Below are positions 7,912 to 18,116 of a stretch of DNA of 64,000 bases, in pieces; the stretch's first letter is position 1, and every line of letters starts with the position of its first letter. The translations under genes and the position numbers were made by a program. Source of the DNA: Melaminivora sp034675505 (lineage in GTDB: Bacteria > Pseudomonadota > Gammaproteobacteria > Burkholderiales > Burkholderiaceae_C); assembly GCA_034675505.1 (NCBI GenBank), contig JAUCDD010000032.1, positions 51,767 to 115,766 of the forward strand, given 5' to 3'. The notes under the pieces were generated by a model. The model did not search any database. It saw only the letters and a program-made list of their open reading frames with translations, and was not told the origin of the DNA.

Positions 7912-9228
7912 ATGCCTACGCCCGCCCACCCGGCCGAGCCGCACGCCTTGCTGCGCTCGCTGTTCGACGCCGCCGTGCAAAGCGCCCAGCCCCTGCACGG
8001 CATGGCGCAGCACCTGCCGCCGCCCCCCAGGGGCCGCACCCTGGTGCTGGGCGCCGGCAAGGCTGGCGGCGCCATGGCGCAGGCGCTGGAGTCGCTGTGG
8101 CCGCAGGACGCGCCGCTGTCCGGCCTGGTGGTCACCCGCTATGGCCACACGCCGCCGCGCCCGGCCGGCCTGGCGCAGCGCATCGAGGTGGTGGAGGCCG
8201 CACACCCCGTGCCCGACGCCGCCGGCCTGGCGGCGGCCGGGCGCATGCTGGCGCTGGCCGAAGGCCTGACCGGGGACGACCTGGTGCTGTGCCTGATCTC
8301 GGGCGGCGGCTCGGCGCTGCTGACGCTGCCGGCGCAGGGCCTGACGCTTGCCGACAAGCAGCGCATCAACCGCGAGCTGCTGGAATGCGGCGCGGCCATC
8401 GACGAGATGAACTGCGTGCGCCGCCACCTCTCGCGCATCAAAGGCGGGCGGCTGGGCGCGGCCTGCGCGCCGGCGCGCGTGCTGACCCTGGCCATCAGCG
8501 ACGTGCCGGGCGATGACCCGGCGGTGATCGCCAGCGGCCCCACGGTGCCCGACGCCAGCACCTGCGCCGACGCGCTGGCGGTTCTTGCGCGCTACCGCAT
8601 CGAGGTGCCGCCGGCCGTGCACGCGGCGCTTGCCAGCGGCGCGCTGGAGACGCCCAAGCCGGGCGACGCGCGCTTTGCCGGCCACCAGGTGCGGCTGATC
8701 GCCACGCCGCAGCAGTCGCTGGAGGCGGCGGCGCGGGCCGCGCGCGCCGCAGGGCTGGCGGCGCACATCCTGTCCGACGAGATCGAGGGCGAATCGCGCG
8801 AGGTGGCCAAGGTACACGCGGCGCTGGCGCGCAGCGTGGCGCGGCGCGGCGAGCCGTTCGCGCGCCCCTGCGTCATCCTGTCGGGCGGCGAGACCACGGT
8901 GACCATCCGGCCGCGCCAGCCGGGCGCGGCCAGGGGGCGCGGCGGGCGCGCCGGCGAGTTCTGCATGGGCCTGGCGCAGGCGCTGCAGGGCCAGCCGGGC
9001 GTGTGGGCGCTGGCGGCAGACACCGACGGCATCGACGGCGTGGAGGACAACGCCGGCGCGCGCATCTCGCCCGACACGCTGGCGCGGGCCAGGGCAGCGG
9101 GCCTGGCGCTGCCCGACCACCTGGAGCGCAACGACGCCTACGGCTATTTCCAGGCGCTGGGCGACCTGGTGGTCACCGGCCCGACGCACACCAACGTCAA
9201 CGACTTCCGCGCGATCCTGGTGCTGTAG
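7912..9228 (+). CDS. Glycerate 2-kinase (MOFRL family)
   Basis: Phosphorylates D-glycerate to 2-phosphoglycerate, the exit of the glyoxylate-to-glycerate route. The 438-residue protein shows the MOFRL-family series: LVLGAGKAGGAMAQALE near residue 45, VVTRYGH, EAAHPVPDAAG, LCLISGGGSALLTLP, CVRRHLSRIKGGRL, LAISDVPGDDPAVIASGPT, VILSGGETTVTI and the C-terminal TGPTHTNVNDFRA. Such proteins have been annotated as hydroxypyruvate reductase TtuD, but the family activity is glycerate 2-kinase (GckA type). The start ATG 7912 has GGAG upstream. It is transcribed away from the GntR regulator and shares its upstream region. It completes the pathway begun by gcl-hyi-glxR, which are the next genes on this strand. 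Confidence 0.9.
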   Translation: MPTPAHPAEPHALLRSLFDAAVQSAQPLHGMAQHLPPPPRGRTLVLGAGKAGGAMAQALESLWPQDAPLSGLVVTRYGHTPPRPAGLAQRIEVVEAAHPVPDAAGLAAAGRMLALAEGLTGDDLVLCLISGGGSALLTLPAQGLTLADKQRINRELLECGAAIDEMNCVRRHLSRIKGGRLGAACAPARVLTLAISDVPGDDPAVIASGPTVPDASTCADALAVLARYRIEVPPAVHAALASGALETPKPGDARFAGHQVRLIATPQQSLEAAARAARAAGLAAHILSDEIEGESREVAKVHAALARSVARRGEPFARPCVILSGGETTVTIRPRQPGAARGRGGRAGEFCMGLAQALQGQPGVWALAADTDGIDGVEDNAGARISPDTLARARAAGLALPDHLERNDAYGYFQALGDLVVTGPTHTNVNDFRAILVL

Positions 9229-9282
9229 CGCCGCCCTCGGGCGCCGCCCAGGCGGCCAGCCCCTGGCGCGGCACGCCCGCGT

Positions 9283-10218
9283 TCAGCGCTCAACGCTCAA
9301 CGCGCCCTCGCGCGGCAGGGTCTGCCACCAGTCCGCGTCGAAGCGCCCCTGCAGGAAGGCAATGAACGCCTGCACCTTCTGCGGCACCAGGCGCGGCGAG
9401 GGATAGACGGCGTGGATGTCCTGCTCGGGCAGGCGGCAGTGCCGGAGCACCTCGACCACCCGCCCGGCCTGCAGCGACTCGTGCGCCACGTAGCGCGGCA
9501 GCGCAGCGATGCCCATGTGGGCGCGCGCCGCGGCCAGCAGCGCCGACAGGTTGTTCGAGCGCAGCCGCCCGGTCACGGGCACCGACACCGGCTCGCCCCC
9601 CGCAGGCTGCAGGCGCCACAGGTCGGTGCCCTGCACGCTGCTGTAGATCAGCGTGGCGTGCTCCTTCAGGTCTGCCGGGCGGCGCGGCGCGGCGTGCTGG
9701 CGCAAATAGGCGGGCGAGGCCACCAGCACCCAGGGGTTCACGCCCAGCGTGCGCGCGCCCAGGCTGGAGTCGGCCAGCTTGCCCAGGCGCAGCGCCACGT
9801 CGATGCCGGTGGCCACCAGGTCGGTGTAGCGGTCCTCGAAGCTCAGGTCCACCTGCACCTGCGGGTGCTGGCGCATGAACTGCAGCGCCAGCGGGATGAG
9901 CACGCGCCGCCCGAAGGCCACCGAGCTGCCGATGCGCAAGCCGCCCTGCATCTGCGCCTGCGGCGCGCGCAGCAGCCCTTCGGCCTCGGCCACGTCGCGC
10001 GCGATGGCCTTGCAGCGCTCGTAGTACAGCGCGCCGGCCTCGGTCAGGCTGACCCCGCGCGTGTTGCGGTTGAGCAGGCGCGCCTGCAGCCGCGCCTCCA
10101 GCGCCGCGACCTGCTTGGTCACCGTGGGCTGGGTGGTGCCCAGCTCGCGCGCCACCTGGGTGAAGCTGCCCGTCTCCGCGACGCGCACATACATCTGCAT
10201 GGCATCCAGCCGGTCCAT
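9283..10218 (-). CDS. LysR-family regulator divergent from the glyoxylate operon
   Basis: A 311-residue LysR protein. The N-terminal helix-turn-helix is ETGSFTQVARELGTTQPTVT, followed by NRNTRGVSLTEAGALYYER and a substrate-binding domain with the usual RVLIPLALQFMRQHPQVQVDL opening. The start ATG 10218 is preceded by AAGGAGG; upstream in-frame codons add 16 residues without a site. It is divergent from gcl, and a perfect ATTCCA-ATA-TGGAAT inverted repeat lies between them, so it probably controls the gcl-hyi-glxR operon and itself. The effector is unknown; glyoxylate, tartronate semialdehyde or allantoin are reasonable guesses from context. Confidence 0.9.
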   Translation of the reverse strand: MDRLDAMQMYVRVAETGSFTQVARELGTTQPTVTKQVAALEARLQARLLNRNTRGVSLTEAGALYYERCKAIARDVAEAEGLLRAPQAQMQGGLRIGSSVAFGRRVLIPLALQFMRQHPQVQVDLSFEDRYTDLVATGIDVALRLGKLADSSLGARTLGVNPWVLVASPAYLRQHAAPRRPADLKEHATLIYSSVQGTDLWRLQPAGGEPVSVPVTGRLRSNNLSALLAAARAHMGIAALPRYVAHESLQAGRVVEVLRHCRLPEQDIHAVYPSPRLVPQKVQAFIAFLQGRFDADWWQTLPREGALSVER

Positions 10219-10264
10219 TGCCTTGCCTCCTTGCGCGCCTTGCGGCGCAGCGTGCGGGTGGTCC

Positions 10265-10279
10265 ATTCCAATATGGAAT
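10265..10279. promoter_or_regulatory. Inverted repeat, likely LysR operator for gcl
   Basis: ATTCCA-ATA-TGGAAT is a perfect 6+3+6 inverted repeat in the LysR/gcl divergent region, 47 bases from the LysR ATG and 81 from the gcl ATG. AT-rich dyads of this kind are usual LysR binding sites. The assignment is inference. Confidence 0.5.
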
Positions 10280-10359
10280 AAATTTTATGGCCCGTGCGGG
10301 CGTTCCTGAAAAGCCGCTGGCTGCCTAGAGTGGCGCCAACCCTTTCAGGAGACTCTCCC

Positions 10360-12156
<1,797 letters not shown>

Positions 12157-12205
12157 CCTGTACGCCTATCCACTCCCTCCTTTTTCTTTTTTTCCGGAGA
12201 TTCCC

Positions 12206-13000
12206 ATGCCCCGCTTCGCCGCCAACCTGAGCATGCTGTTCACCGAGGTGCCTTTCCTGGACCGTTTCGAGCGCGCCGCGCGTGCCGGCTTCGAGGCCGT
12301 CGAGTTCCTGTTCCCCTATGCCTACGCGCCCGAGCAGATCCGCCAGCGCGTGGACGATGCCGGCCTGCGCATCGTGCTGCACAACCTGCCTGCGGGCGAC
12401 TGGGACGCGGGCGATCGCGGCATGGCCTGCGACCCGCGCCGCGTCGATGAATTCCGCGCCGGCGTGGCGCGCGCCGTGACCTACGCGCACGCGCTGGGCG
12501 TGCCCCAGCTCAACTGCCTGGCCGGCAAGGCGCCGGCGGGCGTGGACGCGGCCACGCTGCGCCGCACCTTCGTGGAGAACCTGCGCTTTGCCGCCGCCGC
12601 GCTGGACATCGCCGGCCTGCGCCTGCTGGTCGAGCCCATCAACACCTTCGACATCCCGGGCTTCTACCTGAACCGCACGCAGCAGGCGCTGGACATCCTG
12701 GACGAGGTCGGCGCGGCCAATGCCTTCGTGCAATACGACATCTACCACGCCCAGCGCACCGAGGGCGAGCTGGCCGCGACGCTGCAGCGGCACCTGCCGC
12801 GCATCGCCCACATCCAGCTGGCCGACAACCCCGGGCGCCACGAGCCGGGCACGGGCGAGATCAACTTTGCCTTCCTGCTGCAGCACCTGGACCGCATCGG
12901 CTACGGCGGCTGGGTGGGCTGCGAGTACAAGCCCGCCGCCGCCACCGAGGCCGGCCTGGGCTGGCTGGAGCAGCACCAGCACCAGGGCGCGCTTGCCTGA
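12206..13000 (+). CDS. hyi: Hydroxypyruvate isomerase
   Basis: Interconverts hydroxypyruvate and tartronate semialdehyde. The 264-residue protein is a xylose-isomerase-like TIM barrel, with FAANLSMLFTEVPFLDRFERA at the start, GFEAVEFLFPY, LVEPINTFDIPGFYL (metal-binding Glu), and GRHEPGTGEINF near the C-terminus. These are characteristic of Hyi rather than sugar isomerases. The start is preceded by CCGGAG. It lies 49 bases after gcl and 57 before the reductase gene, in the usual gcl-hyi-glxR order. Confidence 0.95.
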   Translation: MPRFAANLSMLFTEVPFLDRFERAARAGFEAVEFLFPYAYAPEQIRQRVDDAGLRIVLHNLPAGDWDAGDRGMACDPRRVDEFRAGVARAVTYAHALGVPQLNCLAGKAPAGVDAATLRRTFVENLRFAAAALDIAGLRLLVEPINTFDIPGFYLNRTQQALDILDEVGAANAFVQYDIYHAQRTEGELAATLQRHLPRIAHIQLADNPGRHEPGTGEINFAFLLQHLDRIGYGGWVGCEYKPAAATEAGLGWLEQHQHQGALA

Positions 13001-13057
13001 AGCGCGCCGCGCCCGGGCTTCACGCCGCTACACGACCATTCCAAGGAGACCATCGCC

Positions 13058-14017
13058 ATGCTGACCACCAACCCCCTCAAGCTCGGCTTCATCGGCCTGG
13101 GCGTCATGGGCGCCCCCATGTGCGGCCACCTGATCGCCGCCGGCCACCAGCTGTTCGTGAACACGCGCGGCAAGGTGCCCGCCGCCATCGCCCAGACGGC
13201 CGCCACCCAGTGCACCACCATCCGCGGCGTGGCCGAGCGCGCCGACATCATCTTCGTGATGGTGCCCGACACGCCCGACGTGGAGAAGGTGCTGTTCGGC
13301 GAGGGCGGGGTGGCCCAGGGCCTCAAGGGCTCCAGCGGCAAGGTGGTGGTGGACATGAGCTCCATCTCGCCCGTGGCGACCAGGGAGTTCGCCCGGCGCA
13401 TCGAGGCCGCCGGCGCCCGCTACCTGGATGCGCCCGTCTCGGGCGGCGAGGTGGGCGCCAGGAACGCCACGCTGTCCATCATGGTCGGCGGCCCCGAGGA
13501 CGTGTTCGCGCGCGTCAGGCCGCTGCTGGAGAAGATGGGCAGGAACATCACGCGGGTGGGCGGCAACGGCGACGGACAGACCGCCAAGGTGGCCAACCAG
13601 ATCATCGTCGCGCTGAACATCGAGGCCGTGGCCGAGGCGCTGCTGTTCGCATCCCGCGCCGGCGCCGACCCGGCGCGCGTGCGCGAGGCGCTGCTGGGCG
13701 GCTTTGCCTCGTCCAAGGTGCTGGAGGTGCACGGCGAGCGCATGATCCGGCGCAGCTTCGAGCCGGGCTTTCGCATCGCGCTGCACCAAAAGGACTTGAA
13801 CCTGGCGCTGTCGGCCGCGCGCGAGCTGGGCATGGCCCTGCCCAACACGGCCAGCACGCAGCAGCTGTTCGGCGCCTGCGTGGCGCAGGGCGGCGCCGGC
13901 TGGGACCATTCCGGCATGGTGCGCGCGCTGGAGGCGCTGGCGCAGTGGCAGGTGGCCGGCGGCGGCAAGGCCGAGCCCGAGGCCGAGGCCGAGGCGCGCC
14001 AGCGCCAGGCAGCCTGA
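13058..14017 (+). CDS. glxR: Tartronate semialdehyde reductase (2-hydroxy-3-oxopropionate reductase)
   Basis: Reduces tartronate semialdehyde to D-glycerate with NAD(P)H. The 319-residue protein is a beta-hydroxyacid dehydrogenase: GFIGLGVMGAPMCGHL Rossmann motif (about 10-25), FVMVPDTPDVEKVLFG, VDMSSISPVATREFA, substrate-binding DAPVSGGEVGARNATLSIM, and the catalytic Lys in GDGQTAKVANQI. The start has AAGGAG. It is about 25 residues longer than typical family members because of an acidic, Ala-rich tail (PEAEAEAEARQRQ) with repeated GAGGCC codons, which may not be structured. It is the last gene of the operon; a bidirectional terminator follows at 14091-14124. garR is the closest alternative name. 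Confidence 0.93.
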   Translation: MLTTNPLKLGFIGLGVMGAPMCGHLIAAGHQLFVNTRGKVPAAIAQTAATQCTTIRGVAERADIIFVMVPDTPDVEKVLFGEGGVAQGLKGSSGKVVVDMSSISPVATREFARRIEAAGARYLDAPVSGGEVGARNATLSIMVGGPEDVFARVRPLLEKMGRNITRVGGNGDGQTAKVANQIIVALNIEAVAEALLFASRAGADPARVREALLGGFASSKVLEVHGERMIRRSFEPGFRIALHQKDLNLALSAARELGMALPNTASTQQLFGACVAQGGAGWDHSGMVRALEALAQWQVAGGGKAEPEAEAEARQRQAA

Positions 14018-14020
14018 AGG

Positions 14021-14085
14021 CACTATCAAAACAATAGCTGCTCACGATGGATTGACGCCGGCAAGCAGCCGAAAAGCCTTCAAAC
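14021..14085 (+). repeat. Dispersed ~60-bp intergenic repeat, copy 2
   Basis: CACTATCAAAACAATAGCTG, then GATTGACGCCGGCAAGCAG and GCCTTCAAA. It starts four bases after the glxR stop codon and shares its first 14 bases exactly with the copy at 6051. Confidence 0.7.
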
Positions 14086-14090
14086 AGGCA

Positions 14091-14124
14091 AAAAAAGCCG
14101 CGCTGGCAGCCCAGCGCGGCTTTG
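14091..14124. terminator. Bidirectional intrinsic terminator between glxR and ggt
   Basis: A perfect 13-bp stem AAAGCCGCGCTGG (14094-14106) and CCAGCGCGGCTTT (14111-14123) with a four-base loop. It is flanked by A residues on the left and T residues on the right, and sits between convergent genes. It can end both transcripts. Confidence 0.9.
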
Positions 14125-14141
14125 TCCTTGGCTGCGCCGCT

Positions 14142-15944
14142 TCAATAGCCCAGCGTCTGCCCGTCCGGGTTGCGCGGGTCGGAGGCGCCATACAGCATGC
14201 CGTCCCGGATCTGGATGGTCTGCGTGCGGCCCATCGAGGGCTTCAGCGCCACCTTGTGGCCCCACTGGCGCAGCAGGGCCAGGGTGTCGTTGGAGAAGCC
14301 CTTCTCGATGCGCAGCTCATCGGGCGTCCACTGGTGGTGAAAGCGCGGCGTGGCGGCGGCCTCGGCCGGGTTCATGCCGAAGTCGATGGTGTTGACCACC
14401 GTCTGCAGCACCGTGGTGATGATGCGCGCGCCGCCCGGGCTGCCGGTCACCAGCACCGGCTTGCCGCCCTGCAGCACCAGCGTGGGCATCATGGACGACA
14501 GCGGGCGCTTGCCGGCGGCCACGGCGTTGGCGTCGCCGCCCACCAGCCCGTAGGCGTTGGCCACGCCGGGCTTGGCCGAGAAGTCGTCCATCTCGTTGTT
14601 CAGCATGATCCCCGTGCCGCGGGCCACGATGCCGCTGCCGAAGTTGGTGTTCAGCGTATAGGTCACGCCCACGGCGTTGCCGGCCTTGTCCACCACCGAG
14701 AAGTGCGTGGTCTGGTCGCTCTCATACGGCTGCGGCTGGCCCGGCTTGATGGACTTGGCGTCGCGCGCCTGCGTGGGCGCAATGCCTGCGGCCAGCTGCT
14801 CGGCGTAGCGCTTGGAGGTCAAGCCCCTGAGCGGCACCTTCACGAAATCCGGGTCGCCCAGGTATTCGGAGCGGTCGGCGTAGGCCAGCTTCATGCTCTC
14901 GGCCATGTAGTGCACGCTGCGGGCGCTGTTGGCACCCCATTCCTTCATGGGCCAGCGCTCCATCATGTTCAGGATCTGGATCAGGTGCGCGCCGCCCGAG
15001 GACGGCGGCGGCATGCTTACGATCTGGTAGCCGCGGTACGTGCCGCGCACCGGCTCGCGTTCGACGACCTTGTAGTTCTTGAGATCCTCCAGCGTCATCG
15101 CGCCGGCGTGCGGCGCCATCTCGGCGGCGATTTGCTGCGCGATGGCGCCCTCATAGAACGCCCGCGCGCCCTGCTGGCCGATCAGGCGCAGCGACTGGGC
15201 CAGGTCCTTTTGCACCAGCAGGTCGCCGCGCTTGAGCGGCGCGCCGTTCTTCCAGAAGATGGCCGTGGTGGCGGGCCACTTGCCCATGTTCTTCGCTTCC
15301 TGGCCCAGGATCTTGGCCAGCGTCTCGCTGACCGGGTAGCCCCGGTCGGCCAGCGCGGCGGCAGGCGCCACGACCTGGGACAGCGGCAGCGTGCCCCATT
15401 TCTTGAGCGCATGCTCCAGCCCCGCCACGGTGCCCGGCACGCCCACCGCGTAGTGGGTGTAGAGCGACTTGCCGTCGATCACGTTGCCCTTGGCGTCCAG
15501 GTACATGTCGCGCGTGGCGCGCGACGGCGCCACCTCGCGGAAGTCCAGCGCAATGTCCTTGCCGGTGCGCGCGTCGTGCACCATCATGAAGCCGCCGCCG
15601 CCCAGGTTGCCTGCGTTGGGCAGCGCCACGGCCAGCGCAAAGCCCATGGCCACGGCCGCGTCCACCGCGTTGCCGCCGGCCTTCAGGATGTCCAGGCCGA
15701 TGCGCGAGGCCAGTTCCTGCTCGCTGGCCACCATGCCGTTTTGCGCCACCACCGGGTGGAACACGTCCATGTCGAAGTCATACGCGGCTGCGGCGGCCTG
15801 CGCGGCGCTGGTCTGCGTGGCCGGTGCGACGACGGCAGCCTGCGGCGCCGCGCTTGCTGCGGGCGGCGGGGTGCTGCCGCAGGCCACCAGGCTGGCCAGC
15901 GCCAGGGCGACGCTGCCCGCCAGCAAAGAGGTGCGCAAGTTCAT
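14142..15944 (-). CDS. ggt: Gamma-glutamyltransferase, lipoprotein form
   Basis: A 600-residue Ntn-hydrolase that cleaves or transfers the gamma-glutamyl group of glutathione and similar compounds. The signal sequence ends in LVAC (Cys22), a lipobox, so it is probably an envelope lipoprotein; many GGTs have a cleavable signal instead. Self-processing should occur before Thr412 in QTTHFSVVDKAGNAV, giving large and small subunits. Other family features are GNLGGGGFMMVHD, SGGAHLIQILNMME and SMMPTLVLQGGKPVLV. The start ATG 15944 is preceded by AAGGAG. It is divergent from uraH, with a purine-regulon-like site between them, but a role in purine breakdown is not evident. It may salvage glutathione or gamma-glutamyl amines. 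Confidence 0.94.
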   Translation of the reverse strand: MNLRTSLLAGSVALALASLVACGSTPPPAASAAPQAAVVAPATQTSAAQAAAAAYDFDMDVFHPVVAQNGMVASEQELASRIGLDILKAGGNAVDAAVAMGFALAVALPNAGNLGGGGFMMVHDARTGKDIALDFREVAPSRATRDMYLDAKGNVIDGKSLYTHYAVGVPGTVAGLEHALKKWGTLPLSQVVAPAAALADRGYPVSETLAKILGQEAKNMGKWPATTAIFWKNGAPLKRGDLLVQKDLAQSLRLIGQQGARAFYEGAIAQQIAAEMAPHAGAMTLEDLKNYKVVEREPVRGTYRGYQIVSMPPPSSGGAHLIQILNMMERWPMKEWGANSARSVHYMAESMKLAYADRSEYLGDPDFVKVPLRGLTSKRYAEQLAAGIAPTQARDAKSIKPGQPQPYESDQTTHFSVVDKAGNAVGVTYTLNTNFGSGIVARGTGIMLNNEMDDFSAKPGVANAYGLVGGDANAVAAGKRPLSSMMPTLVLQGGKPVLVTGSPGGARIITTVLQTVVNTIDFGMNPAEAAATPRFHHQWTPDELRIEKGFSNDTLALLRQWGHKVALKPSMGRTQTIQIRDGMLYGASDPRNPDGQTLGY

Positions 15945-16012
15945 GGGAGTCTCCTTCGGTGGTAGTGAACAGGCGAGCGTAAACCCGGCCGTGGGGCGTG
16001 ACAAGCGAATAC

Positions 16013-16030
16013 AAAAACTGTATACACTTC
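16013..16030. promoter_or_regulatory. Candidate purine-regulon operator between ggt and uraH
   Basis: AAAAACTGTATACACTTC with the TGTATACA palindrome at 16019-16026, 45 bases before the uraH ATG and 75 from the ggt ATG. It matches the sites at 2752 and 17957 over about 14 bases. Confidence 0.5.
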
Positions 16031-16070
16031 TGCGAGCCATCCCGGTTCTGATCATCTGATAGGAGACACC

Positions 16071-16421
16071 ATGGGCTTGAGCACCCACGTCCTGGACACC
16101 ATGCACGGCTGTCCCGCCGCCGGCATGGCGGTGGCGCTGTACGCCACCGACGGCGAGCAGGCCACGCTGGTCAAGCGCCTGACGCTGAACCACGACGGCC
16201 GCACCGACGCGCCGCTGTTCGACAACGCCAGCCTGCGGCCCGGCACCTACCGCCTGACCTTCGACGTCGATGCCTACTTCAAGGCGCGCGGCGTGCAGCT
16301 GCCCGAACCGGCCTTCCTGAACCGCGTGAGCCTGGACTTCGGCATCGCGCACGCCGACCAGCACTACCACGTGCCGCTGCTGGTCAGCCCCTGGAGCTAC
16401 TCGACCTACCGCGGCTCCTGA
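16071..16421 (+). CDS. uraH: 5-Hydroxyisourate hydrolase
   Basis: Opens the ring of 5-hydroxyisourate, the product of urate oxidation, to give OHCU. The 116-residue transthyretin-like protein has the three family markers: LSTHVLD at the N-terminus (His6), the Arg in LNHDGRTDAPL (Arg44), HADQHYHVPLLVSPWSYSTY (His98) and the C-terminal YRGS tetrapeptide (113-116) that distinguishes the enzyme from transthyretin. No signal peptide is visible, so it is cytoplasmic. It stands alone on the plus strand with a candidate operator 45 bases upstream. Confidence 0.96.
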   Translation: MGLSTHVLDTMHGCPAAGMAVALYATDGEQATLVKRLTLNHDGRTDAPLFDNASLRPGTYRLTFDVDAYFKARGVQLPEPAFLNRVSLDFGIAHADQHYHVPLLVSPWSYSTYRGS

Positions 16422-16454
16422 GCGCGCCCCGCGCAGCGCCGCAGGGGGTTGCCT

Positions 16455-17001
16455 CTAGTCCTGCCCCTCGGTCAAGGTATCCAGCTGGAACTGCCCCGAC
16501 TTGTCCCACAGCCAGGTATCCGTCCACGTCACCTTGCCCATGCGCGCCGGCGCGGGGTAGGGCGCTGCGGCGCGCACCGTGCGCTCGATCTCGGCGATCA
16601 CCTCCGGCGCCTGGCGCGGCGCGCGCATCCAGCGCAGCGCTGCCACGCGGCCGGCGGCGTCGATGTCCACCTGCAGCACCCCGATGGCATGGAGCAGCGG
16701 CGGCAGCCTGCCCTTGAAGATGCGCGCGGCGTTCAGGCCGTAGATGTGCGTGGCGGCGTCCTGCCGATAAGCCAGTGGCGTGGCCGCCGCCGACACGCGC
16801 GCCGAACCCTGGGGCGCGGGCACCGGGCCGGCGGCGCCGGGCGGCTGCTGTCCGGCCCCGGGCTCCCCGGGCGGTGCGCCGGGGTGCTTGCGAGCCCGAG
16901 CGGCACGCGGCGATGATGGCCGCAGCGGCGGCTGCCAGGCTCGCGGGGAGCCAGCGGCGCTTGCGCGGCGGTGCAGGGGGCGGCAGATCGGCAGGGGGCA
17001 T
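16455..17001 (-). pseudogene. Putative lipoprotein with TonB-C-like domain, one-base frameshift
   Basis: The frame from ATG 17001 encodes a short cytoplasmic lead, basic residues (PPRKRRWLP) and a hydrophobic stretch ending IIAAC, a lipoprotein signal. It then loses sense. Another frame, reached by removing one base around 16898-16904, continues ARARKHPGAPPGEPGAG, then LAYRQDAATHIYGLNAARIF and VDIDAAGRVAALRWMRAPR to the stop at 16455. The repaired product is about 181 residues. The last 80 residues resemble the C-terminal domain of TonB-type proteins (beta strand, glycine turn, then PYPAP), but weakly. It is divergent from xdhC, so a link with the purine genes is only positional. The break sits next to a CC pair and may be a sequencing error. 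Confidence 0.55.
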
Positions 17002-17072
17002 CGCTACGCGGTGCGGCAGGGAGTTGGCAAGGCAAGGCGCGCGACGCGCGGACGGACACGGAAAGGGCAAGC

Positions 17073-17936
17073 ATGACGACTGCCGCAATGCAGGCCGCGC
17101 TGCGGCGCCTGCTGGAGAGCCTGGAGCGCGGCCCGGCCTGCCTGGTGACGGTGCAGTCTACCCAAGGCTCGGTGCCGCGCGAGCGGGGCACCTGGATGGC
17201 GCTGGCTGCAGGGCCGGCGCACGCGCCCATCGGCACCATCGGCGGCGGGCACCTGGAGTACGCCGCCCTGGCGCAGGCCCGCCAGCTGCTGGACGGGCAC
17301 CTGGCAGGCCGCGCGCCGCAGCCGCTCACCCTGCGCCAGGCGCTGGGGCCCAGCCTGGGCCAGTGCTGCGGCGGCGTGGTGCACCTGCGCCTGGAGTGCG
17401 TGACGGCGCAGGACGCGCCCGCGCTGCGCGCGCGCCTGGCGCCGCGGCTGCACCCGGTGGCCTTGTTCGGCGGCGGGCACGTGGGCCATGCCCTGGCGCA
17501 TGCCCTGGCGCCGCTGCCCTTTGCCCTGCACTGGATCGACAGCCGCGACGGCGTGTTCGACCCGCAGGTGGCGCCGGGCGCCCTGTGCGAGCACTCGGAG
17601 CCCGTGCACGCGGCCGTGCCCACGTTGGCGGCGCAGTCCTTCGTGCTCATCATGAGCTTCAGCCACGCCGAGGACCTGGACGTCGTGGCCGCGTGCCTCA
17701 CCCGCCAGCGCGCCCACGGCGACCTGCCCTTCATCGGCCTGATCGGCAGCCGCACCAAATGGGCCACCTTCCGCCACCGGCTTGAGGCGCGCGGCTTCAC
17801 GCAGGAGGAGCTGGCGCACGTCACCTGCCCCATCGGCGTGCCCGGCATCACGGGCAAGGAGCCCGAGGTCATCGCCGCGGCGGTGGCGGCGCAGCTGCTG
17901 CAGGCCCTGGGTGCGCAAGCCGCGGACTGCGGGTGA
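17073..17936 (+). CDS. xdhC: Xanthine dehydrogenase accessory protein
   Basis: Binds and sulfurates the molybdenum cofactor and inserts it into xanthine dehydrogenase. The 287-residue protein shows the XdhC/CoxI N-terminal motif TVQSTQGSVPRERGTWM, GTIGGGHLEYAAL and GQCCGGVVHLRLE, then a Rossmann domain with LFGGGHVGHALAHAL, SFSHAEDLDVVAACL, IGSRTKWATFRHRL and CPIGVPGITGKEP. The structural genes xdhA and xdhB are not in the window. In many relatives they adjoin xdhC, so here they lie elsewhere, or this copy has been separated. The next gene, puuD, uses the urate the dehydrogenase would make. Confidence 0.93.
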   Translation: MTTAAMQAALRRLLESLERGPACLVTVQSTQGSVPRERGTWMALAAGPAHAPIGTIGGGHLEYAALAQARQLLDGHLAGRAPQPLTLRQALGPSLGQCCGGVVHLRLECVTAQDAPALRARLAPRLHPVALFGGGHVGHALAHALAPLPFALHWIDSRDGVFDPQVAPGALCEHSEPVHAAVPTLAAQSFVLIMSFSHAEDLDVVAACLTRQRAHGDLPFIGLIGSRTKWATFRHRLEARGFTQEELAHVTCPIGVPGITGKEPEVIAAAVAAQLLQALGAQAADCG

Positions 17937-17956
17937 ATCCCGAGTCGGTGGTTGCC

Positions 17957-17974
17957 AAAAATTGCATACACTTC
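17957..17974 (+). promoter_or_regulatory. Candidate purine-regulon operator upstream of puuD
   Basis: AAAAATTGCATACACTTC, with the TTGCATACA core at 17962-17970, 147 bases before the puuD ATG. A related GTGTCTACAAAAC follows ten bases on and could be a second half-site. The first 15 bases match the other three sites. Confidence 0.5.
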
Positions 17975-18116
17975 GTGTCTACAAAACCGGGTCGCAGCGG
18001 TGCCGGGCTGTTTCGCAGCCCTGGTGCGCGGCCTGCATGACTTTCCTGCTCAGAGCGCCCGCAGTGGTGAGCAGCTTGAGCGCCAGCGCCCCGCGCGCCG
18101 GCGAGATCGGGACACT

